Shown: positions 33,501 through 43,400 of the stretch, one piece after another
Layout: each line of letters begins with the position of its first letter
Position numbering within the stretch: the stretch's first letter is position 1
Assembly (NCBI GenBank): GCA_933228895.1
Contig: OW121854.1
Coordinates: 90,634,609-90,698,608, forward strand
Direction of reading: 5' to 3'
Length of the DNA stretch: 64,000 nucleotides
Origin: Platycnemis pennipes
Lineage: Eukaryota; Arthropoda; Insecta; Odonata; Platycnemididae
The notes under the pieces: model-generated
Seen by the model: only the letters and a program-made list of their open reading frames with translations
Database searches by the model: none
Told to the model about the DNA's origin: nothing
Program-made: the position numbers and the translations under genes

Positions 33501-36000
33501 CAGTAATATTTTGTTTCGTGGGCCACAGAGAATAATCTTCACTTGGCCGGAGGGGTAGCTCAATTAATTCTGATCAACGTTGCCAATGGTTCTAAAAAAT
33601 GCCAACTCACTTTTGAAATGAGCATTTGAAAGTAAACGCATGTAAGGGAACTGCATGCTTCCTCTATTATGTTCTTCTGCAGATGAAACCTTTCGTATAC
33701 ACCCGAAATATTAATTTATTACGGGTTACAAATTTTATTTTGACAGTCCATTCTTTCGTGAATCGATCATTGTTTTATCCCTTCCATTTTCCTGACAGAC
33801 ATTAATCATACCGAAATAGTACCTGCGAACGGGGATCTTAGCTTAAAAGCGGCCCCCGTCACATGGTTAACGAATGGCCTGCTACCGGAACGTTTAGGTG
33901 CATTCGACAGGGCTATCAATTGTCCACGCGTGATATGCTGGAGATTATAACGTCAACCGGATACAGGTCGCCTCTTCGTCTTTTGTCCAGGTGCGTGCTG
34001 GCGCCATGTGGTGTAACGGGGTGAATAATGAGGAGAGGTCATCCTGTTTGATCAACTCCTCACGCAGCTCTCGCTTGTAATGCCTTAATGGCAGTTAAAC
34101 GACTTTCCTGACCCTCTTTTTAAGTTTTTCTATTCTCTGAACGGAGGGATCTCATCCATGCTGTAAGGTACTGAAATGGAAGCTTTTTCATTGGTAAAGC
34201 ACACATTTTCTATTACAAAAGAATATCAGTTTCATTTTATCCCCGGTTTATTTCAGTTTGTGACATTTGTAGTGATTCCCATTCATATTACGAGACTGAA
34301 TTCTTACAAAATGTGAGAATAATCCGCTCTCGGTTGTTAATCAGCTTATTTAATTTTTAATGTAATTACATTTAATTAATGCATGTAATTTTACACATCT
34401 CCTCTAAGTTTTAATCGTTTTATCCATGCTTTAGCAGGACTCTTATCAAATTAAATTGGTATAATTATCTGTGTTCATTTAAAAATTTTATATATTTCAT
34501 CTGCTATACACCTAAATTGTGTTATATAGCTGTTAGATAGCTTCCAAAATACTCTTAAGGATTTTCATACTATTGCCACCCTAACGTGATAGTCTGAAGG
34601 ATAAAGTTTTCTAAAATAGTTATCCATTCCTCTTTGTCTTATATTTGTGGAAGAAAATGTTCATCGAGAGTTAAATCTTAATTAAATTAATTGAAACCCT
34701 TCCCATATTTTTTTTATTTCAAAGCACATGCTCTTCTCTTACTAGGTTAAATGAGTTTTCTGCCCAATCAAAATCAATCAAAATCTGGAACATGTAAATT
34801 AAATCCTTTTCAATGCGGTTTAGCTAAAATTAAGTCGTTATTTTTGCTATCAACATTCGATAAATAAAAAATAAAATTGATTACAAAAATAGAAACTGCT
34901 TGAGCACTTAGGTTATTTTTTTCTAAGAAACTCTAATAACTTTTGCAAGCGTTATCTCATGAATTTTAGATTACTCATGGTTATTTTTTGATTGGCTTTA
35001 CATTACTCATTTAGAATTATATCTTAAAAAATGGCGTTATTCGCCGATACTTATCACGTTTTTTTAAGTTTCCACTGGGAGCAGAGTTAATTTGGAGCTA
35101 TGTTCCCCCTTTAGTTATATTTATTGTATCAATAGTATGCCTTTGAAGACATTCCACCTAATTTTTCAAAATCAACCAATTTCCATTCCATATCGGTTCG
35201 AGGAAACGATAGGGGCTGGGGAAATATTAAGCTTGCCAATACTCCTAGAGCTGTTTCCGATCGCTTCACCCCATACGCTTGCCTCGCCGACGAGAGAATC
35301 AGCGAAATCTAGAAATTTAGTTTTGAGATTCTTCTTAAGGCGTGCTACGACATGATTCCTCGTCCCAGCTCTCGAGTTTCTTTATCCTTCATGTCCCACG
35401 AGTGGGTAGTCAGGAAAAATCGCTCTCCGGATCCCATTTTCTGAAACCATATCGTCTCGCATTTTATTCCCTTGTTAACTTCGGTTTATCCTCCTTACGT
35501 TCTTCATCTTTGAAGTTTATGTTACTCGATGTCATCTGAGCACTTTTTTTAGACCATTCAATGCAAGCACACACGATATGCATGGTTAATTTACCGACAC
35601 AAAAATGCTGTTGAAGCCATCTATTGCGCAACAGTTGAAATTCTCCTTAAGGTACTTTTTTGTATTCATTCAGGAGGAAACGGGAAATATCCGATCGGAA
35701 ATGACTACCGTCGAGGCTCACGAATCTGCCTTCATAATATTTGCATGCAAAATAGAAAGCTTTAGAGTAAATATGGAGGGTCTAATGCTGAATCCATTTA
35801 TGCTATCGTAATTCATTGCATGCGTTGAGGAATACCAATGCAGAAATTCTGTATTGTTTTGTTTTTTCCATATAATTCAGGTGTATTTGAAATAATGGGG
35901 AATTTTTAATGCATCATATATGTATATTAATAATGGCAAATTTTGTGACTAAGAGATATACTCAAATTGCTCATGGGTTGGAGAGTAGCGAATGTAAATA
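33500..36000. other. Unassigned stretch
   Basis: No gene is recognised. At about 33550-33595 a sequence GGGGTAGCTCAATTAATTC resembles a tRNA-like head but lacks a convincing box B. GC is higher around 33830-34120, and AT-rich sequence follows. Frames at 35092-35811 are short and motif-less. Confidence 0.35.
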
Positions 36001-36008
36001 ATGACACA

Positions 36009-36830
36009 GGGGGGTTATTTTGTAATCTCACTTTAGTGAGAATACGTCATAAAATGTCACATTTTCGTAGTTAAACTCCGCCACCCAGGCGGCGTGACCA
36101 TCTTCGGATCTCAAGGTGAACTGCCGGTCATGTGCTGGTCTTTTAGACGATTCATCCGCTCGATCCGTATCTTTCGACTCTAGATCCGTTTCATTATCTC
36201 CGCCTGCCATTAGTTCCCATCTCATCTTCATAAAGAACGTGACATGGAGCCACCATCGTTTCCACTTGAAGCTTGGGTTGGAAAAAAAGCAAGAGCGAGA
36301 ATGATGCAAACGATTCAAGGCATATTCACGCCGCCTGGGTGGCGGAGTTTAACTACGAAAAAGTGACATTTTATGACGCATTCTCACTAAAGTGAGATTA
36401 CAAAAAAAGGGTGATTACACAGAACTTAAACTTTCTTAAATCACGAATTGTATATTATCAACAAATGATTTCTTGAATGAAACACTATTGAGAAAATGAA
36501 AAATGATGAAACAATATAAACGTAAAATGTAGCGAGAAACAAATGCAAATTCAAATATTGGTATAAAGGAAATTATCGGACATGAATTATCTTGACACGC
36601 CATCCGAATCATTAAAATGATAGGGACAAACAATTTTTCACTCACCTTCACCGTATTCCTCCATGTTTGAAGAAAGCGGTCGCCGTTGCCAGGCACTCGT
36701 TTATTTATTCAACGACAGAAGCTTCGACAATCCACGATCCGTTCGTGAGCCAATCATTAAGAGAGCGAAACGGATCTCCCTCCTTCCCGCAAAGAGTCAT
36801 TAAAAAGATGAGATTACAAAATAACCCCCC
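36009..36830. mobile_element. Unclassified 822-bp element with 22-bp perfect terminal inverted repeats
   Basis: The left end GGGGGGTTATTTTGTAATCT (36009 onward, through CA at 36030) is repeated exactly in reverse at 36809-36830. Inside, the left end continues into a much longer arm (36015-36097) that pairs with 36326-36408 with about 3 mismatches in 83. A second right-hand copy of the terminus therefore lies in the middle of the element. No convincing target-site duplication was found, and no transposase motif is seen. Superfamily unknown; Merlin-like or hAT-like ends are possible but not supported further. Confidence 0.7.
36015..36408. repeat. Inner 83-bp inverted repeat pair
   Basis: Arms 36015-36097 and 36326-36408 are reverse complements at about 96%. 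Between them lie ~230 unique bases. Read outward, both arms stay open and encode nearly the same short peptide (HAAWVAEFNYE-VTFYD-FSLK then stop). On the minus strand this is the end of a 96-codon frame (36028-36318). Two differing residues are too few to judge selection. Confidence 0.8.
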
Positions 36831-37570
36831 AGAACAGACACACTGTTACTATGACGATGAGTGGCCTCGTAGGAGATAAATAAGGCAAATTGTGAAGTAT
36901 TTAAAGAAGAACTAAATAAACATGAAAATCCTGGTTGATAGAGGGCCCGAGTTTGTCTACGTCAATCGAACTGAAAATTTATCAGCTGAAACTGTAAAAT
37001 TAAAAATGCTCTTTTCCCATTTAACTCAGTATTATAGCCTTTATTTTATTTCACTCTGTTATCACCACGTCATCGCCAACGTTGAATGAATATTGCGACA
37101 GGTATTAACGAGCACCATCAAAGAGGATACCTTATTTCAAATCCGACCAGAAGGGGTTGCGTGACCCCAAAAAAAATATTTTTCATGCCAGGCGTGCTAC
37201 TCCTTCACTGGTTGATTCATCGCCTACTTCCCTATTTCCTCATAGCTTGCACCTGTAATTAGCGCTGCCTAGCGTCCGCTGATTTACTCCATCCCACGCG
37301 CTTCACGCGAAACATGCTAGCCAGCCAGCCCTCCAGGAACAATTTACTGGTCTGCAACCCCTATAATTAATTGCACTCTTCCTGTGGTGAGCTTTCGGTC
37401 CCTCTTTATATCATTTTGTCGTTAAGAACACGCCATAAATATGCCGTGCTTCACGGGCAGCTGCAACAACTTAACGGTACGGGTGTTAAATATTGCGAAT
37501 ATATAATCGTTATTGAAAGGTATGGGAGCAAAAATGTGTTGTAGAGAAATTATTTTTTGGCGAGTAAAAT
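36831..37570. other. Unassigned stretch
   Basis: No repeat or coding signal was recognised. Confidence 0.4.
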
Positions 37571-37627
37571 TAGGGATTGGGATTAGAGATTAGGGATTAG
37601 GGATTTATTGGGCGAGTATAATTAGGG
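37570..37627 (+). repeat. Degenerate TTAGGGA-type tandem tract
   Basis: The plus strand shows repeated ATTAGGGATT units (ATTAGGGATTGGGATTAGAG, then ATTAGGGATTAGGGATTT) running up to and into the first 128-bp direct repeat. The units are 7-mers rather than the 5-mer TTAGG of most insect telomeres. Confidence 0.5.
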
Positions 37628-37737
37628 ATCCATCTCCATATTTGTCTGCTTTTCTTCAATTTTGTTGTGAGAGATGCATGTTTTGTGCCTCTTGATAAAG
37701 TCGTCATTTGATTCAATTAATAACTTTTTGTGTACTG
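37610..37737 (+). repeat. 128-bp direct repeat, copy 1
   Basis: Matches 38564-38691 with only two substitutions visible over 128 bases. It begins GGGCGAGTATAATTAGGGAT and ends TAACTTTTTGTGTACTG. The boundaries are sharp on both sides. There are no TG...CA ends or terminal inverted repeats. Confidence 0.85.
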
Positions 37738-38563
37738 TTTACTCAGATTGATAGATTATTTTTCTACTAGTAACAATAGATTATAAAGGTGTATTCTCAT
37801 ATTTATTTGCATTGCCAAATGCTAAGAATTTCTTCTCTACACTATATAATTCTCATCAGGGGGGAATATTTCCTACCCTCTACCAACTACCTTTTCCTCT
37901 CTACTCTCTCCTATTATCGAACATATATTTTATTTCCTTCCACCTTCTCCCGTACCCAGAATGTCACCCAAACTATGGCATTTGGTGTCTCATCGTCAAT
38001 ATTACCTGTTCTATCCACCCACTTTGCATCGTCTCAATTTCAACCTCATTCCCTTTACAACAGTACAAACATACTTCCCTCTCTCTGTCCATCGCATTTC
38101 TTCCCTTCTCCTCCGAATCCAAAGCTTCCTATCATTTCTCCAATCTTTGAGAAGTATATCCAGGCCCCTTGAATAAAGAGTTTCTGGTAATATAAACGAG
38201 TATCTTGAAATAGAATCTGGCGGAATTTGTTTTCAACGCAATGTGATAAGGAATGTGAGAAGTTTGATCCAATCGCTAAAAGGTAATAAATAAACAATGT
38301 AATTTTAAGAGAATTTCTAATGAATAATAAAGAGGAAGGAAATATAAAATAAAATTAATATCTGGAAATAAACATATAAGTATGCGTACCCGAATCATAG
38401 GATTAGGTAGGAAAGTTCACGCAAAAGGCCTTGCCAATAAATGTTTTTACACCCATCGGATTTACACTTAAAAGATACAAATCTCAACATGGTATTTTAC
38501 GCTTTTCATAGAGCATCATTTGTTATCAATTTATATTTTCCTTTGTATATAGTGATATGTGAT
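37738..38563. other. Interval between the direct repeats
   Basis: The first half (37860-38170) is pyrimidine-rich, with overlapping open frames (37789-38172, 127 codons; 37812-38150, 112 codons) that are explained by low stop density. The second half is AT-rich. No transposon protein is encoded. Confidence 0.4.
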
Positions 38564-38691
38564 GGGCGAGTATAATTCGGGATCCATCTCCATATTTGTC
38601 TGCTTTTCTTCAATTTTGTTGTGAGAGATACATGTTTTGTGCCTCTTGATAAAGTCGTCATTTGATTCAATTAATAACTTTTTGTGTACTG
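38564..38691 (+). repeat. 128-bp direct repeat, copy 2
   Basis: Nearly identical to 37610-37737, including TCCATCTCCATATTTGTCTG and CTTGATAAAGTCGTCATTTG. The flanking bases differ immediately outside, so this is either two insertions of one small element or a local duplication. Confidence 0.85.
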
Positions 38692-39450
38692 AATTTGAAC
38701 ACTTTAATGATTTTCATGTATAAAATATGGCATTAATGTTCTAAAGTTACCAAATATAATTCTGTTTTTTCAAGAATTCAATTATCTACCTCAATCACTT
38801 TGCGGCTATTCATCCTTCCGGTCACAGGGGAGATTCTAACGTAATTTTCCTTCCTTTTCTCTCTTCTGCGGGCTCAGAGCTCAAGTTCCTGGAAATCCTA
38901 CCTCTTTCTCTTCCCTCTCCCATCTTTATTTTCTTCTTCCAATTCCAGCTCAATTCTCCACCCCATTCCCCTCGTAAATACCCTTGATATCCTCTTTCCT
39001 TCCCTAACTTTCCCTCCACATGGATTTATATCCTCTTCCGTGGTTCAGAGTTTCCCCAACTTGCTCCCATACCGCGTGCTTTTATTATTTCTTAATAACT
39101 TGGCCACAAGCGGATTTCCTTTCTTCCCACAGTATATTTCCCTTCCGTAATATGTACATTCTACGGCACGAATATCAGATGTATTTTCATTATTTCACAT
39201 GTCAATACCTTCCCATCCCTCATACCGAACTCATTTTCCAGAAATGAAAATAGTGCCTGCACTTATTGCCATCTAAGAAGATTAATAGTCAATTAATTTA
39301 AAAAATTAATGGGTTAAATTTTGTTAAACTCCGAAACTATCCTTTTTAAAGTGTTTGTGATAAAACTCTATTGGGGAATGCACTATAATTCCATAAAATC
39401 CATGTGTATGTTTGCGACAGGTGTACATTTGAATGAATCCGGATATGCCA
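38692..39450. other. Unassigned stretch with a pyrimidine-rich patch
   Basis: 38820-39020 is CT-rich on the plus strand, like other patches in the window. No gene or repeat copy was recognised. Confidence 0.35.
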
Positions 39451-39488
39451 ATCTATAAATAGCAAGTTATTACATGCTATTTATAGAT
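39451..39488. repeat. Perfect 14-bp hairpin
   Basis: ATCTATAAATAGCA (39451-39464) and TGCTATTTATAGAT (39475-39488) are exact reverse complements with a 10-nt loop. It sits just upstream of a SINE-A insertion and could be a tiny foldback remnant or a chance palindrome. Confidence 0.6.
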
Positions 39489-39511
39489 ACTTGCATATAA
39501 TGGTAAGTTGT

Positions 39512-39770
39512 AATAGCAAGTAGAGCGTGGTGGCTGAGTGCATAGAGTGCTGAGCCACTGATCGAAGGGTCCCGGGTTAAAATCCGGGTGAAACCTTTGG
39601 ACACCCCCAAACGAAAACTCCTTGGAGTACGAGGTGGCCCAGGGAAAGGAACTGGCCCCCTTACCCTGAGTGTGTGAAATTCATACGTCTGAGGCTTAAT
39701 TCGGGGTGAAAACTACCCTCACCTATCCAAACCAACCATCGGGTTGAATCGCTGAGTGAAATAGCAAGTA
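39512..39770 (+). mobile_element. SINE-A, complete copy with exact target-site duplication
   Basis: The element 39523-39759 (237 bp) is flanked by AATAGCAAGTA at 39512-39522 and 39760-39770, an exact 11-bp duplication. The tRNA-like head has box A-like GTGGCTGAGTGCATAGAGTG and box B-like GGGTTAAAATCC. The body continues GGCCCAGGGAAAGGAACTGG, GTGTGAAATTCATACG, a CTCACCTATCC block and the tail CGGGTTGAATCGCTGAGTGA. The duplication shows LINE-assisted retrotransposition, presumably relatively recent. Confidence 0.9.
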
Positions 39771-40190
39771 TTCTCTGAAAAATCGTCAATTCGGATGAAA
39801 ATAATCGGTTTGCTTTCCAATAATACAGTACCAATTAATTTCTCGTTAATGTATGAAGCATTCTGAAAAAAAGGCATGTTTTTTTAAATCTATTAACTCA
39901 CTTCCATCACTGTAAACCTCTATCTCCATTTTAGCGTGGATTTGCTTATTTAAATGTGATATTATTTATCCCAATCGCTAAAATAGTTTTGGCCCTTATG
40001 GGTTTAAGCACTGATTGTGAGTACCTTGCACAATATTCATAGTACTTTAATGTAAAAAGTTCATAGGCCATAGTTACGCCGGAGATACACGGGTTATTAA
40101 ATTTTTTATTCCTTCAATTCAATGCAGTTATTTTTGTAATTATTGTTTTTGTATTAATCCATGCAGATTTTAAAAGTGGACCCTAATTTA
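39771..40190. other. AT-rich stretch, nothing recognised
   Basis: No repeat or coding signal was recognised. Confidence 0.4.
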
Positions 40191-40425
40191 AATTAAAAGT
40201 GATATTAGTAATGGAAATGGAAAAATATTGGATCAATTGGGTGACAAACATAGAGACATAAGAAGAGTGGGAGAGAATTAGAATCCTGGTGAAAACTTAA
40301 AAAAGAGGACAAGGAAACCAAATCAACCTTATACCTGGAGACAAGATGATCTGAAAAAGACAGGAATCGTAGAAAAGCAAATGGAAAAAATGGGAAAGAG
40401 AGAATACGTGTGAGATATTAGAAGA
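40190..40425 (+). pseudogene. Non-LTR retrotransposon reverse transcriptase, short C-terminal remnant
   Basis: The plus-strand translation from the ATG at 40211 reads MEMEKYWINWVTNIET, stop, EEWERIRILVKT, stop, KRGQGNQIN. This corresponds to the insect non-LTR block '(R)MEKISWTDRVTNEEVL.RI.E.R.LL.TIK.R.....GH'. The codon order agrees with the 14.6-kb remnant (TE*QTEKSQEEWEERSLLGTLKRE). It is inactivated by two in-frame stops, and neither the catalytic domain nor the RHDGL block is recognisable. Confidence 0.65.
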
Positions 40426-40429
40426 AACC

Positions 40430-43400
40430 AGTGCAAAATGCAAATGAGATAAATTGCCTCTTCGAAGTTCGTAAATTATTGTTTACATTTAGGTTGTTCA
40501 CAAGATATCCAGAGTTGCCAAAACATGAGCAATTTTTGAGCAAATAACACCGTGAAATGCATCTAGAATTTCTATCAGTGTAAACAAAAACTTTAGTAAC
40601 TAATTAAATTAAATATAAACTTTAATATTTTGTATTTTTTTGATTCCATGTTTTTAATGACGGTAAAGGAATATGACATATTGTATGCATTTAATCTTTA
40701 AACTAATCTGACTGCAAACTAGCTGGAAATAAAGATGGGAAGTCTCTCAGGCTTCCGTCTCATGACAATTTTTGCAAAATCACGAGCTTTGCCGAAATGA
40801 ATGGACTATGCTTTTCCTAATCTAGTATAGTATTAAGGATTGTTGTAAATTTTGAGAATTTGGAGTGCTGTTTGGATTCAAATAAATTATGGTTTAATCC
40901 GGGAACAAAATAATATACAAAGAGAAGCAGCAAATTTTGAAACCAACCCCAATAAATATGTAGAAAGCGTCTCTCAACTCATTGGAATAGCTTGGCTTAG
41001 ATCATTGAGAATAAAAGGTTTTTGGAATATTAAACTTCCTTAAGAAATTCAAATCACACGAGTTGACAATATAGATATATACTATCCCCAGACTACCTCA
41101 CGAGAATGAGGAGACGTGACAAATTAGAAAGATCAACTACTGCTCAGATATGCAAGAGTTCGTTTTTCCAAGCACAATACACAGCTACTACGATAGCAAA
41201 TTATAATTCTTTCAATCATATCACACTCATAACTTACATATTAATACTTTCTCCGCTTACATTTAATTCCACGGTTGTTGACTGACCTGCCACACGCCTT
41301 TGAGGCTGAATGGAGGCTGAAATGTAGATGTAGATAATGTGACGCTAACTTTGTGTAAACAGCAAATAAGAAAAAGAAAGAAGAGGGTATTTGAAGTGTC
41401 TCAATTGTAAATTCAACAATAGATATATCCAAAAAGGCAAGTCCTCATCTCCACAGTTATGTGGCCTTTACCTGAGAATTTCATCCCTTTTTGCTGACTT
41501 CTTTCTTGGAGTTACGTCCAACTGTTTTTGTGATGTAATCACTGAAATCCTGAAGGAAACGATAGGGAAACAAATACAGTTAGCTATTTTGTGCCTATCT
41601 TGCACCTTAGACTCAAGAATGGAAAATTGCATAGGAGAAAATACATTTCAATCAGCATTCGACCAGTCGTGTACAACATTTATAAAAATATTCTCTAAGG
41701 TTTGTACCCACGTAGACATTACTTAGGTTAGTAACGTTTCTTCCTTTGCGAGCAGTTTTTCAAGTTCACGAAAATTTTAAGTTTACATGGTTTAATCGTG
41801 ATTATGTGGAAATCCAAATGCCTTGGCTTTTACCACAGACGTACGGCTTTTACTTATATGCCGCGACGCTTCGCTGAGGACTTCAATGTTGGCCACCCTC
41901 TAATTTAAATATAAATTTTATCCTGGAGAGTTTGCAAACCCTATTCACGACTCACTATAAATTGCATAGCAAAAAGGATACTTTCTCTGAATCAACAACG
42001 TGCATATTATGGAGAAACAATCCAAAGGAAACAACTTAATTTTTCCAAACTTCATCTGCAATACAATGGCAAGTTACATGTAAACTATACTCCAGACTCG
42101 GCCTTAATAGGTGGCACGCAAAACACGAGTAAACTCGTGAATGGTCCGCAATGTGATAAAATCAATCCACGCTCTTTATATGTTTACAAAACTCATTTTA
42201 TGTGCTAACCTCTGTCTTTCCCTCATTGATATCAGTAGTAAATGGTGACAACACCTACGAGCTGCTTAAAAATCGTACTACAATTTAAAATTATGCTATG
42301 ATGATTTTGTAAATGTATTGCACATTGATATCCGTCCAGAATTTAGGGTACGATCTGATGTCATTTCTATTGATTTCGTGGCATTACAGGCATTCATTAA
42401 TTGAATTAAAAAATTACTATCTGCTATTCTCTTCTCTTATAATTACATGGGGAGGAAAGAAGCAACAGATATACTATTTTGCAGGAAACAAACGACTGTA
42501 TATAGATGAATTACTTAAAATATTCAACGATATTGCTCATCTCGCAAGCATTTGATGGAATATTATTTTAAGGAAAAGAGGGTGAGATTGTCATGACTGT
42601 AAATTAGCAAAAATAACATTTTGGCATACCGCTTAAGGTACTTATACCAAAAAAATAACTCACCGTAAGACGCTTCCTCAATTAAGTTAAAATTTACTTG
42701 CGATTTTATACAGAAGGTTCTGTACAGAAGGCTTCTATTTAAATGAAGAATATTCCGAAATACATTCCTAACGGTGAATGAGTATGAGTGAGAATATATT
42801 TAATGAAAAGAAAAACTCCTTATGTTTGATTTCATTAAGTACATGTAAGGCCTTAGAGTTCCATCTTTTCATTGATGAGTGTGCATGATGGAGTGGATAT
42901 TACAGTTTTTTGCCAATCTCTTGCACAGTGGTGGAATTCCCTGAGATAACCGATTAAGAGCGTTTGAATTGGTCATTCACTCAATTTTTTCTAATACTTG
43001 GAATTTTATCCAGCCTTATTGCCGAGAGAAAGGCGTGAGGAATCACCTGATAAGAGACAGTTTATCACCAGATAAACCTTGACATAACATGAAGACCGCT
43101 TAAAAATTTTCTGTCGAGTTTCACATTGTTTCCTTTTACGTAATTTTTTCATGAAAAATTGATCTTTTGGCAGTGTATCCTAATAGAAATTCCTTTTAAC
43201 TAATACGATAGGATGTTAAACAAGACTACTCGTCTACATACTTCTAAATTGGACTATAAATTCACAGTGCATTATAACTAAGCCATATATATCCTTTTAA
43301 TTGAATTTTCTAGTTTTATAAATTGAAGTATTGCAAGAAAAAATTCGGCTATATCCGTAGAATGTAGTTGAAACAAGATTTGATTTGCCATTGGGGAGCT

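Noticed and set aside
33550..33600. tRNA gene or SINE head (GGGGTAGCTCAATTAATTC)
   Set aside because: Box A is fair, but no convincing box B follows at the right distance and no SINE body is present.
38055..38297. Short minus frame and other frames in the CT-rich interval as coding
   Set aside because: Frames are open on several readings because of the pyrimidine skew; no motif supports coding.
37610..38691. A complete LTR retrotransposon
   Set aside because: The repeats are only 128 bp, lack TG...CA ends, and the 826-bp spacer encodes no gag, protease or polymerase and has no visible primer-binding site.
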